The translations under genes were made by a program, and so were the position numbers. Source: Porphyra umbilicalis (lineage: Eukaryota; Rhodophyta; Bangiophyceae; Bangiales; Bangiaceae). From it: 64,000 nucleotides of DNA. Location: positions 124,001 to 188,000 of the forward strand of contig KV918836.1 in assembly GCA_002049455.2 (NCBI GenBank), in the 5' to 3' direction. The notes below the pieces were generated by a model, which saw nothing but the letters and a program-made list of their open reading frames with translations, was not told the DNA's origin and did not search any database. Numbering within the stretch: the first letter of the stretch is position 1; every line of letters starts with the position of its first letter. Below are positions 31,500-42,230 of the stretch, one piece after another.

Positions 31500-33000
31500 A
31501 AAACATAGCCTCCCTGTCCGTGCATTCCTCCCGATTTGGTCAGTCATAAACCGGGTGCTGTCGAGAATCGGGCGGATCGGATGCCCCTGATCGATACGAA
31601 TGCGGAAGTGGGCATCAACGGGTGGGTTGTGCTGCGCTGCGTGCTCCGCTTTTTCTTCTGAGGACCTGAGGGCCACCCTCTGATACTTCTACAAAATTTG
31701 GGGTCGATTGATGTACATGCTCCGAAACCAAAGCCGTTTTTCCATAGGACTAACAAGATGAGATATTCAGCCGAGGAACTCGGCTGTACTGGTCAAGATG
31801 GCCAAAACTGGGTGTGTGTCACGCGATTTTCAAGCTGAGATCGTTGTTTTCAAATCGGGAATTGCACGATTGTTGTGACAGTACGATGGCTGCATCGTCG
31901 CACTTGGGCGGATGAATTATGCCTTTCAAAGGGCGGACCGGGAGTGATGGCCAAAACAGAGTGTGTGTCACGCTAGTTTCACGTGACTCGACCTTTGGCC
32001 AGTGAATCCAGTGAATGTTGTGCATTGCGTGCAGCTGGCGAGTTAAGTGTGCTTTGTCGGCCATGATTGATGGGGAGAGGCATTCGAGCGCGCTGTATGC
32101 TATGTCGTTGAAAGGAATATACTAAACCCAACCCACCCACGTCCACGTGCACTACGTCCTCTTTTGAGGCAAGACGGTCTTGGTGGCATGATGCTGCATC
32201 TGCGGCGTGACTTGCCGCACGGAGGCCTCCCATGCGTCCAAAGCAGCGGCGCAATGCTCGTCGTCGCTCGACTGGCTGAGTCGTGGTTGTTGCTCGGCAG
32301 TGAAGTGGCGTCGGAGCTCGGCGGTCTTGTTGTTGGTCGAGCCCGTGAGTGTGATTACTCGGCGAATGCGGTGTCCCCAGACGCCGTCAGATTACCGAAA
32401 ATTTGGTCAGGAAATTGCATCCCAATATGGGCGACACGGCCGGACTACGAGCACCTCGTCCGGCCTTTGCCTATGAATCAGGCAAAACCATACCCCCCCC
32501 CGCATACCAACAAAAACTTCATACGAAGAGCTTTCTGTCTCTGTATGTCTTATTCTTTGATGCCCAGCCGCACCATAGTGGCGGTGGCTCGCTCTCGATG
32601 CCCGGAATACCCTGGTGCCCCCTTGTTGCGCCCACCGTCGATGCCCCCCAGGCATCCGCCAGCGACACCACCCACCTGAAACTCTTCCTTGGTCCAGTGG
32701 GAGCCTGTTAAATACAAGAAACCAAGCGAGGAGGCGGCCGCTTGGCCAGAGGTGGGTCCTCTGTGGCTTCAAAGCCAGCCAAACGCCATTCTTCGGTACC
32801 TTCTCACTGCACGGGCAAAAGCCAGAGGCTGGGCAGACCGACTGCCTCAGCTGAGTTACTATGACTCTATGAGAGCAAACCCTGCAACGTCGGCCCCAAG
32901 TCATATTTGCGAAACGTGGCGCAACGTGGCGCAAACGTGTCTCATTATTAAGGGAATGGGGCCGGAACGCTCCCGCATCAACGTCTCCGACCCCATTTAG
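31500..33000. other. No gene seen
   Basis: Short ORFs only. The phrases ATGGCCAAAACTGGGTGTGT (31799) and ATGGCCAAAACAGAGTGTGT (31947), each followed by GTCACGC, are about 150 bp apart and may be remnants of a small duplication. Confidence 0.5.
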
Positions 33001-33004
33001 GCAT

Positions 33005-33130
33005 CATTTCGCCCACGTCAAATGACGTAAGTACAACGCATATGTTGCTTTCAGAAATGGGGCCCGTGCTGGACCGACCCCATTCCCGACCGGAAATGGG
33101 GTCGGTCCGAAGCCGACCCCATTCTTCTAT
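33005..33130. repeat. GACCCCATT foldback cluster
   Basis: ACCGACCCCATT (about 33076-33087) pairs with AATGGGGTCGGT (about 33102-33114), and further GACCCCATT or AATGGGG boxes stand on either side. Similar AATGGGG...CCCCATT boxes occur at 46172-46206. A terminal structure of a larger element is possible but not shown. Confidence 0.5.
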
Positions 33131-33379
33131 GCTCTCTCATTGGTCGAACGATTCGAAACAGAATGGAAGATAGCACGCTTAAGCGAGCAACGTGTGGGCC
33201 CACGATCAGCCCCGGTTTTTCACAGTCATTCAGAAACTAGAGATTGTCGATCTGGACCACTCCTCTCGAAAGCGTGTCCACGGCTCTCGCCAGATAATTT
33301 TGTCACGGCATGCACAGAGGGAAGCGTGTTGGATCTTTTTGCGCCTGCGTGGCTCCCACGCATCGCTCACAGAGCAATC

Positions 33380-34000
33380 TAAGAGGGGAGGGGCTGTCAA
33401 CCCAGGTGAGCTGCGCCTGCGGAGGGCCTCTCTGGGAGCCCTCGTGGAGGGAGGTCGCTTCACGAGGGCGGCGCGGGCCGTCGACAGCGCCGCGTGGAAG
33501 GGCGAGATTGGGCCTGTCGCTGCGCAACAGCTATTGGGGCGCCCTGGAAGGAGCCTGAGGGGATCCTGCAGCCTGAACGGTCGCGCCTGCATGGCGGGGG
33601 CCGCGATCGGCACCGTTTGGAGGGGGATGGCCGCCCAGCCACCGTGCATCAGTGGCGGGGGCGCCCGCACGAGCGCTGCCTGGGGGGGGTTGTGGCGGGG
33701 CATCCCGGCGTGCATCAGCAGTGGGGGGGTGGGCTGGGGTGGCTGTCCGCAGTGGTCGGCCGGACACGCCATTAAGAGGACGGCACGGGCCGCCCGCTGA
33801 TTGCCACCGCCGTTGTCACCCCCATCCCGCCGCCGCCGATTTTTGTCCACCCACCACACCCGTGAGCACGGCCGACGCGGCCCCTCCTCTATCGCGCCGG
33901 CCACGCGCTCTGCTCTCACGGCTGGGCTCCATCCCACTCCCCCCCCCTCCTAGATCTTGCTGAGCACGCGCGCTGCTCGCACCGCTCGTCCCCCCTCCTC
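33380..34000. other. GC-rich unassigned sequence upstream of the Harbinger transposase
   Basis: Opposite open frames of about 200 codons (33192-33800 plus, 33230-33937 minus) are Gly/Ala- or Pro-rich with internal repeats such as the reiterated GTGCATCAG...GGGGG. No domain is recognised. Confidence 0.4.
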
Positions 34001-35200
34001 CCCCCCTCCCCCATTTCCACGACGCACCAGGTGCCCCTGCTGTTCTTTCCCATTCCCACCCCGCCCCGCACGGGGTCCGGTCGTGTGCGTCCCTGCTTTC
34101 CGTATGGACGTCCAGGAGGAGAAGGTCTCGGCCACCGCCGCCCTGCTGGCCGAGGACGACGGCGCGGACGTTGCTGCTGTGGTGCAGGCGCATGTCAATG
34201 TGCTCATGGCGGTGCGCCGACGCGCGCGCGCCAAGCGCATCGCGTGACAATGGCTTTATCGTGGCTCCACCGCGGGGCGCCGTGGCAATAAGCGCCGCGA
34301 CTTTGCGGCCGGTGTGCACGCCATTTTGCGAGACTACTTCGGTTTTGGCGGTGTGCTCCCTATCAACGATGACCGGGACTTTGAGACGCGGTTCCGTGTC
34401 CCCCGCGCCGTCTTTCGGCGTATCTATTTGGCTGTTAAGGACTAGCCTTTCTTCCAACAACGCATTAATGCGACGGGCAAGCTGCAAGCGCATCCACTGC
34501 AGAAGGTAGTGGCTGCCTTTCGCGTGATCGCCTACGGCGAGGCGGCCGACCAAGCGGACGAGTACGTGCGCCTGTCCCGGAGGGTCATCGCCAAGTCGAC
34601 CAAGTTGCTGATGGAGTTTATTGTCAAGCGATGGGGGCCTACCTACCTGCGCCGACCGAAAAAAGAAGAGCTCAACACCATTATGGAGCGCAACAAGGAA
34701 CGCGGAATGCCGGGGTGCATGGGCTCCCTCGACTGTTGCCACTGGGAGTGGCACCAGTGCCCGACGGGGATGGCGGGGGCGTACCAGAGTCGCAAGGGCA
34801 AGCGGGGCATCGTCGTATAAGCTTTGTGTGACGACGACCTGTGGGTGTGGCACCTGTTTGTTGGGGCCCCCGGCAGCCTGAACGACATCAACGTCATGCA
34901 GCAGTCGCCGCTGTACCTTGACGTCACTGGCGGCCGATGGCCGCCTCGCGGCACGCCCTGTACTATCAATGGCCGCACCCGCACGCTACCCTACTACCTT
35001 GTCGACGGGATTTACCCGCGCTACACTTTTCTGATGTCGCCGCACCCCAAGCCGTCCTCCGAGGAGCAGAAGACTTTCAAGCGCCTCCAAGAGGCCATCC
35101 GAAAGGACGTGGAGCGGCTGTTTGGCGTATTGATGAAGCGCTTTCATGTTGCGCTCCACCCTGGGCGCTACCGCTCTGTGTCGCAGCTAGTGACGACCTA

Positions 35201-37225
35201 CAGTCGTTCTACAAAAAACCTAGCACTCGGCCGACATCAAAAGTGCGTCCCATATGTTCCTGGTTTCTTGCAAGCGCGGCTAAAATTAAGTAACGTGTCC
35301 CAGAAAAAGTCTCAAACCCACTTCTGTGCTCAATAGATTTTGGGTGCTCCGACACACACGGCAACGCATGACATCGAAGAGCTCTCCAGGGCCGTCACTG
35401 GCCCCCCACGTCGGGATGCCAGGCCCGTCGACCAAATTCGCTGTTCCGCCCGTGGCGTGCGTGCCAGGAGTCACACGTCCAGTGTCGATGATCAGAGCGC
35501 GGCCCCGGGCGTGTCGCCCACTTCAGCTGACAGCCCAGTGCGAGCAGGACTGAGACCAGTAGATCTTGTCCTCCGCGCCATTTCGAACCGCTGGCAAGTT
35601 CATTGCGAAATCATAGGGAATCGCAGCATCTTTTGACCCTATCTTGATCCCTGAACGATGGCCCGACGGTCCAGATCACAGGCCCGTTCTGGGTCGGTCG
35701 AAGTCACATGATCAAATTTGTGACGATCGCCGGTGGCTCTCTTGCGTTTTTTTTTTTTTGAAGGGGGAATGAAGGTCTCGGCGGTAGGTTTGTGCACTCT
35801 GAGTTCGAGGCGGCTTCTCCCTCCACGACTCGAACAGCATTTGACGCACTGTGGACGGGCTAAAAGAACTGATGCCGACAGTAAAGAAGTGCATTAAACT
35901 GCAGCGAACGCAAGCTCAGTCCCGCAGCGCAGAAGAAAGGCCAAGACAAAAAAGAACAGGAGCAGCGTGTGTGTTTATCTACGACACAGAGAAACAGCCC
36001 AAAGAACAAGGCAGATGACCCACGAAAAAGAAAGCAAGAAAAACGAATGCAAGACGAGACGAGAAACAGAAGTGATTGGAACAGGAGTGGGCGGGGGGGG
36101 GGCGGGGGGTAGCGTGGGGCAGCAGGGGGGGGGATCGGGGGGACGCCTCAACCGCAGCCGCGGCGACGGCGACGTCAGCGGTGGGGGGGGGGGTGGGGGG
36201 GCTGCGGATCGCGGCGGCGACGTGGTGCGAATCGACGACGCCGGCGTCGGGTCGACACTTGCGTTCTGATCGTCACAAATTTGATCATGTGACCTCGACC
36301 GACCCAGAACGGGCCTGTGATCTGGACCGTCGGGCCATCGTTCAGGGATCAAGATAGGGTCAAAAGATGCTGCGATTCCCTATGACTTCGCAATGAACTT
36401 GCCAGCGGTTCGAAATGGCGCGGAGGACAAGATCTACTGGTCTCAGTCCTGCTCGCACTGGGCTGTCAGCTGAAGTGGGCGACACGCCCGGGGCCGCGCT
36501 CTGATCATCGACACTGGACGTGTGACGCCTGGCACGCGCGCCACGGGCGGAACAGCGAATTTGGTCGACGGGCTTGGCACTCCGACGTGGGGGGCCAGTG
36601 AAGGGCCTCGAGAAGTCCTTGCTGTATTTTGCTGCCTCGTGTGTCAGTCCAGCTTGTGTGTGATGAGCCCATTTCGAAAAAAGGCGACGGCTTCCAACGG
36701 AACAATCCCATTGAGTCGTAATGTGCCTTCCCGCTGCGTGTGAGCCGGTAACAAGTGAGGCATCTATTGCAGGGCCTGTTCTCAATAGAGGCACTCTGGG
36801 GCTCTCTCATTGGTCCACCACATCAGCGAGAATGTGGGCAGTGCCTTGTGGATCCCCGCGCCAATGAGAGCGCAGGGCCGGAGGATCTATCGAGGGAACA
36901 ATTTGCTGCCATGCGTGATAGTGCCCAACACGTGTGAACGTGGGCGACATTCTCGCGCCACGCGTGCAATGGACCTACCACGAGTTCCAAAATCCGGTGC
37001 AGCTTCAGCTGTCTCGGAAATATTGTTTCAGAAAGCACATGTCCCTCTTGAGAAGGTCCCTCAGGCCCGCCGGGCCTCCGCTGTAATCGTGGATTGGTCA
37101 TGTTCGAGGGAATTTCAACAGCGCATGTCTAACAAAGATAGCATTGGAGAGCAAAAGAGGCACATGTGAGATGCCGATGGAACTATTGGTCCCGCGGGTG
37201 TGCTAGATTTTTGGTGGAACGACTG
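35201..37225. mobile_element. 2,025-bp TA-flanked nonautonomous element inside the transposase gene
   Basis: TA at 35199-35200 and 37226-37227 flanks inverted termini CAGTCGTTCTACAAAAAACC and CAGTCGTTCCACCAAAAATC (right end, reverse complement), about 27 bp. Removing the insert and one TA restores the Harbinger reading frame exactly, which proves the boundaries. TA duplication and CAGT ends suggest Tc1/mariner-pogo mobilisation. No transposase inside; it contains a long inverted repeat and G-rich DNA. Confidence 0.93.
35378..36617. repeat. Long inverted repeat, 350-bp arms, 539-bp centre
   Basis: Left arm about 35378-35728 and right arm 36268-36617 are near-identical (roughly 97 percent by eye) as inverted repeats. 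The centre 35729-36267 holds a T run, then a G-rich stretch with several runs of 7-9 G. Both arms carry the same 90-codon ORF in opposite directions (RPVDQIRCSARG, LRPVDLVLRAISNRWQVHC), without known function. Confidence 0.9.
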
Positions 37226-37619
37226 TACAAGGCCATTTGCATTCTGCATAACATGTGTGTGGAAAGTCGACGTAGCAACTTTTTGAGTCGCCGTCGACGT
37301 GCGTTGGGGGGTGAAGGTGGAACTAACTGTGGCGTACGTATCGATGCTGGCGGCGGGTCAGATGGAGGGGAAGGACAGTGCAGTGGGACACCAGCTGGCG
37401 GCATTGGTGCCGCCAGGGCAGTTGCACCTGGCGGCGGCAGTCCCGGTGGCGTCGGCGGTGTTATTGCTGCCGCCGGGGCTCCAGCACCTGGCGGTGGCGT
37501 CGGCGCCGTCGCTGCGGCAATGGAGGCCCCCAGCGCCGCTAGCCCGCAGAGACTGGCCGACGGGTCCGGCGGGGGATCCCCCGGGTTACCTCAGCCGCGT
37601 TCGTCGCCGTCGTGAGGGC

Positions 37620-38720
37620 CGCCCGCGCCGGCCCGCCGCGGCCTCCACACGGCGCCAACCCGTGGTCATGATGGCGCTCGCGGCTCCCGCGCCGGTGGCC
37701 GCGCAGCGCCCGACGGCGGGTCGCCGACTCAGCCGCCGCCGCCGCCGCCACCGCCGCCACCGCCGCCACCGCTGCCGCCACCACCGCCGCCGCCGCCGCC
37801 ACCGCCAACGCCGCCGCCGCCGCCGCCCCCGCCGCCGCCCCCGCCGCCGCCCCAGCCGCCCCCGCCGCCACCGCCAACGCCGCCGCCCCCGCCGCCGTCG
37901 CCGCTGCCGCCTTCGCAGCCGCCGGTGCAGCCGCCGCCACAGCTGCTTCCTCCGCCGCCGTTGACCGCCACCGACGCCGCCCACTGCGCTTGGGCCGCGT
38001 CGAGGCTGTCGGCGAGTGCAGGTGCGGCGGCGGGAGGGTAGGCGACGGCTGCACCGCGGCAGTCACCGAGGGGGTCGGCACTGAGGCGGCAGGCAGCGGC
38101 AGCGGGCCGCCGCTGTCGCCGCCGCCGCCGCCGCCGCGGCCACTGCCCCCGCTGCCACCGCCGGCGCCGCCGCCGCCGCCGTAGCCCCCGCCGCCACCAC
38201 CGCCACCACCGCCACCGCTAACGCCGCCGCCGCCCCCGCCACCGCCGCCGCCGCCGCCGCCTCCCTAGCCGCCGTCGCTGCTGCCGCCGTCGCAGCCGCC
38301 GGCGCAGCCGCCGGCGCAGCTGCTGCCGCCGGCTTCGCCGCACATGTCGACGTTGGCCGCCAGCGACGCCGCCCACTGCGCTTGCGCAGTCCAGCTGGCG
38401 GCGAGCGCACGCGCGGCGGCGCGAGGGTACGCAGCGCCCGCGTCGCGGCGGCTCAGCGGCTCCAGGCGACCAGGCTACAGAGATTGCTGGCGGTGGTGGC
38501 TCGGGAGCGCGGGCGGTGCAGGATTGCGGGTAGCAGCAGCGTGGACAGGGCGGCCTGCGGTGGGGAGGCTTTCGTGCGAAGGGCCGCAAGATTATTGCGC
38601 GTGCGAGCTTCGCAAGATCTTGTGGCTCGACACGCTGCCCATGGACCGTATGAATAAACTTGCTTCTGCCGCTATCGCTCGCAACAAAAATCCCGCACAA
38701 ACAATTCATTGCCACATGAG
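37620..38720. other. GCC/CCG trinucleotide low-complexity DNA, no gene called
   Basis: (CCGCCA/CCGCCG)n fills about 37730-37930 and 38110-38330. Long ORFs on both strands are poly-Pro, Arg, Ala or Gly artefacts of the repeat. It follows directly on the Gly/Ala-rich end of the Harbinger transposase. Confidence 0.6.
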
Positions 38721-38769
38721 GTGCTGACGATGACACAGTCCAATGACATGGCGTTACTCAAAGAAGGTA

Positions 38770-39494
38770 CAGTCATTATTCGGTTATATCCATCGCCATT
38801 TGTTTACAGATGCGGACAGTACTTAGGTTCCGCTGGCTCGACTTGCGATCGGCTGCCATGAGGTCATTTCAATACTACTGGGAAGAAAGAGAAGTACGAA
38901 AGAGAGCATCTACGGTGAACTCGGACGAGATAAAATCCAATTTTACTCGCCTTCGCAGAACCTGATCACGCAAGAGTGTGCGTCGTACCGACCCACCATG
39001 CCCCATCACTCGTCATCGTCCGCACCAGCCAAAACCACGTCAACCTTCACATCGATGGCCTCAACATTGGTCTCAGCCACCACCAAGCGACGCATCACCT
39101 GCGCTTGGCCTACACCGCTTACGCTCTCGAACTCGCACTGCAGCGTCGTGTTCGCCATCATGGCTACTACAGAAGACACGTCCAAGTTATTGTTGTCAGC
39201 AACAGGCTGAAAGTCATGAGGCGGGCGTCTGAGCTCAGTGTTGGCCCTGTTGGGCAGGCAGTCCGCCTTCAGGCAGACCGGCGGGCAATCTGCGCGGGCA
39301 ACATTGCGTTCCATTCCTCCAGGATGAGCTAGGATTTATGTGAGTTGATCCTACCTGAGAATAAGTTCAAAAGGTCGACCATAAATGTGATTGCAGTCCA
39401 CATTCCCCGTTCTCTCGGCGCCTGTGGTGCGTTCTTCGGCCCGGTTATATCCACTGTGGATATAACCGGGTCGGATTTAACCGAATAATGACTG
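38770..39494 (-). mobile_element. Internally deleted pogo/Tigger element, 725 bp
   Basis: TA flanks (38768-38769, 39495-39496) and inverted ends CAGTCATTATTCGGTTATAT and CAGTCATTATTCGGTTAAAT (right, reverse complement). A minus-strand remnant (39006-39314) matches the last 100 codons of the 16.7-kb transposase (LDVSSVVAMMAN versus MDVSHLVAMMAN; VEAIDVKVDVVLAGADDDE versus VEAIDQTVHMVLTGGDDE). The 31-bp subterminal palindrome is kept at 39440-39470. It lost most of the gene and would need transposase in trans. Confidence 0.92.
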
Positions 39495-39499
39495 TACGC

Positions 39500-40380
39500 C
39501 AGTCACGAACGTGCGGAAGGTCATGCGATCCCTCACATGACGACAATGACCAATCAAAACACCTGTATCTATTATTGATGCAAGGCTTTCAACCACATGT
39601 TTGATGATTAACAACTGTCAGTAACCCCATTGGTTATCGTGACTCTCGAAGATTCATGTCCGACAGTTGACGGACGCCAGCAGCTCATGTGACTACTTAC
39701 ACAACTTCAAGAACCAACCATACCAGTGGTATGTACCATACATAGCAAGACTTGGCCCCCCGTCAATTTCGATCAACACTTCTAAGCCGTTCCATTGGTT
39801 GTCGCGGCGCTGTTTCGTTGCCCACAGAGGGCGAACGACAGAAAATCACGTGGTCCCCGACGTACACTTATGAAGAACCAACCAGAACACGTGCATACAT
39901 CTGACACTGCGCAGCTCTGAACCGTGTCGTTGTTTAACAGCATTTCTGCACTCCCCATTGGTTGCAGTGACGCAGTTTGTATGACGTCGTCGAGTGGATG
40001 GCTGCGAATGAGATCTACGGAGGCGACAGCGGGACCCTAACAGAGCTGGGGGGGGGCGGTTTGTCATCCGAAGACCGCTCCCTGGGGGGGCGATCAGATG
40101 AAGCGATCTGTGGTGAACGATCCGGCAATGAGTAGGGCGTCAGCGTACGGGTGGCTCGGTTCTTCGGACAAGCATTCCTTTCTCTTGCAATACATTCCGC
40201 ACTTTATTGGACACGAACTCACAAAGATGAGAAGAAGTGTACATGTCCACGCTTGAACCCAGTCATAGAGACGGCGGATTCGGGTGACTCTGCGAGCCCA
40301 ATACAAAGGAGATGGAATGTCCCCACTGATGCATCCAACCTGAGTCGCGGAGGGCTTTCTGGTGCTGCCCACGTGGTCTC
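39500..40380. other. No gene seen
   Basis: Moderate-GC sequence with several CCAAT/ATTGG boxes and short ORFs; nothing recognisable. Confidence 0.5.
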
Positions 40381-40544
40381 TGCCGGGCAGTGGCCGCGAC
40401 CGTCACCCAAGGCACCCCGGGCAGACCCACTCCAGGTATGAAGAGGAGCTCATCCCAGCCATCTCCTCTCGTCTGGCCGCAGGGACCCGCCGCTCTTGCC
40501 TCCGCCGCGCCCCCCCGCCAAAAGCGTTGGCGGCGCGCCGCCCG

Positions 40545-40760
40545 TCTCGCCGCGGCCGCGATGGCCGACGCGCAGGGGCGCGCGCTGCGCCACGGTGCGG
40601 CAGCGGCGGTGCCAGAGACCCCCCCCCCCCCCTTCCCGCCAACCCCCCCCCCGTGCCGCCGCGGCCGCCTTTGCCGACGCGCAGGGGCGCGCGCTGCGCC
40701 ACAGTGCGGCAGCGGCGGTGGCAGAAACCCCCCCCCCCCCCCGCCCCCCGGAACCCTCCC
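40545..40760. repeat. Tandem duplication, unit about 115 bp, ending in C runs
   Basis: GCCGACGCGCAGGGGCGCGC and the following GCTGCGCCAC(G/A)GTGCGGCAGC occur at about 40563-40610 and 40673-40720, each followed by a poly-C run. The unit reads Ala/Arg-rich in all frames. Confidence 0.85.
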
Positions 40761-41340
40761 CCCCCCCACCAGCCCGCGGCCCTTCCCGTCGCCGTCGGCC
40801 GCTGCACACGGCACCGACCGCCCGCCGTCGTCGTCCCCGCCGCGCATCGCCGCAAACAGCGTCGGCGGCGCGCTGCCCGTGTCGCCGCCACCAGCGTGCT
40901 TGTTGCGTCACCGAGCGCGATAACGCCGCGCCGCGGCCGCAGCAGCGGCGGCAAGGGTAGAAAGCGCGGCTGCGCCGCGCTCGCGCCGCACTGGCCTCCC
41001 GGCCGCGGCCAGCGCAGCGGGCGCGCCGCGCCGCAAGTGCCGGCCCACGACCCCCGCCGCTGTCGACCGCGGCGGCGTGGTCGCCGGCGCTGTCACAGCC
41101 GCCCTGACGCGCTGCCGCTCCACCGCCGCCGGCGCCGCCGGCAATGGCGGGGTAGCAAAGAGCGGCACCGCGTCGGTGGGCGCCGCCGTCGGGGCGGAGG
41201 GGGGGTTAGACGCAAACCTGGCGGCGAGACGGCAGGTACGGAGCGACGATCGTGGAGTAAAGAGGGAGACGGTGCGGCGGATCGACGTGGGAGGGGCGGC
41301 CTTCGCGCGGGGCTGATCCCCATGCGGGAAAGCGAACATC
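40760..41340. other. GC-rich sequence with opposite open frames, no gene called
   Basis: A plus frame to 41378 and a minus frame (40908-41423) are both open and Arg/Ala/Pro-rich. No domain and no decisive codon signal. Confidence 0.4.
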
Positions 41341-41719
41341 CCCTGCGCCCTCTCGTCCCATTTGAGCGGTGGCGTTGAGATACGAAGCACGGACCGCAAG
41401 ACATGTACATGTATTTGCGCCACAAAATTTGAGAACTCGAGACGGGCGTCGTACGGGGGCTGTACAGTCAGTCACGCGACCCATATTTTGAACATGCCCA
41501 CATACTCCAAAAACAACGCCGATTTCGGCAGAACTATTTTTATTTTATTGTCGCACTGTCATGCTGGCCGAGAACATTCGATGAAATGTACTCGGCGCTC
41601 ACCGCTCGCCACACGTTCGCTTCCTGTTCCGAACTCGGGCCTGTGGCGACGTGCGGACGGGCGGCCCACACCGGGCAGCGACGCTCGCCCGAGTCTGCCG
41701 CTGCCCGCCCGTTGCCCCC

Positions 41720-41935
41720 CGCCGTCGCCCCCGAGCTGGCGCCGCGGTCCCCTCGCCCGCGGCTGCTGGTGCCCGCGGTTGCCCCCGCGCTTGCGATGCC
41801 GTCTGCTCGCACGCGGCTGTCGCCGCCCGCCGTCGCCCTCGCGCTGGTGCCGCGGTCCCCTCGCCCGCGCCTGTCGCTGCCCGCCGTCGCCCACGTGTTT
41901 GCGCCGCGCTCCCTGCAGCCGCGAGTTTCGCGGTG
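41720..41935. repeat. 54-bp minisatellite, four units
   Basis: Four consecutive 54-bp units share the core GCCCGCCGTCGCC...GCGCTGGTGCCGCGGTCCC (interrupted here). In one plus frame each gives an 18-residue unit of LSLPAVA...PRSPRPR type; on the minus strand it gives RGDRG/ATAGG-rich units. It is probably responsible for the false ORFs of this region. Confidence 0.8.
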
Positions 41936-42230
41936 CCGTCGGCTGGGTTTTGGTGACGTTTTCGACCAGGCGGGGCTTATGGAGCAGGAGGTGGCGACCG
42001 TTGGCGTGGACGCGTGGGCGTCGGACTCTGCGACGCGCGAGGCGTTGGGCTGTTGGAGAGGCGGCGGCACAAGGACGACGCGCTGCGCGACTGTGTGTGG
42101 TTCGTCGCAGGGTGCTTGCGGCAGGCAAAGGTCGTCTATGTGCACCGAGAAAGACATAAGTGTAGGAAAAAAAAAACCCGAAGAGGGATAAAAAAAAAAC
42201 CTTTCGTTGTCATCGAGCTGCTGCCACATG

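Larger units (their letters stand above)
34104..37615 (+). pseudogene. PIF/Harbinger transposase, interrupted by a 2-kb insertion
   Basis: One plus-strand frame runs from ATG 34104 (MDVQEEKVSATAALLAEDDG) to 35200. After the insertion 35201-37225 and its TA duplication, it continues in frame at 37228 (YKAICILHNMCVESRR) to a stop at 37615. About 494 codons result, the normal size for the family. Catalytic residues are present: Asp in CMGSLDCCHWEW (34731), Asp in GSLNDINV (34884), Glu in RKDVERLFGVL (35112). The ILHNM block is the usual C-terminal landmark. Three in-frame stops break the frame: TGA 34244-34246, TAG 34443-34445, TAA 34818-34820. The flanking frame is intact, so decay is recent. 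It would cut and paste DNA together with a Myb-like partner; a candidate lies at 42.2-44.3 kb. The C-terminal 110 codons are Gly/Ala-rich. Confidence 0.9.
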
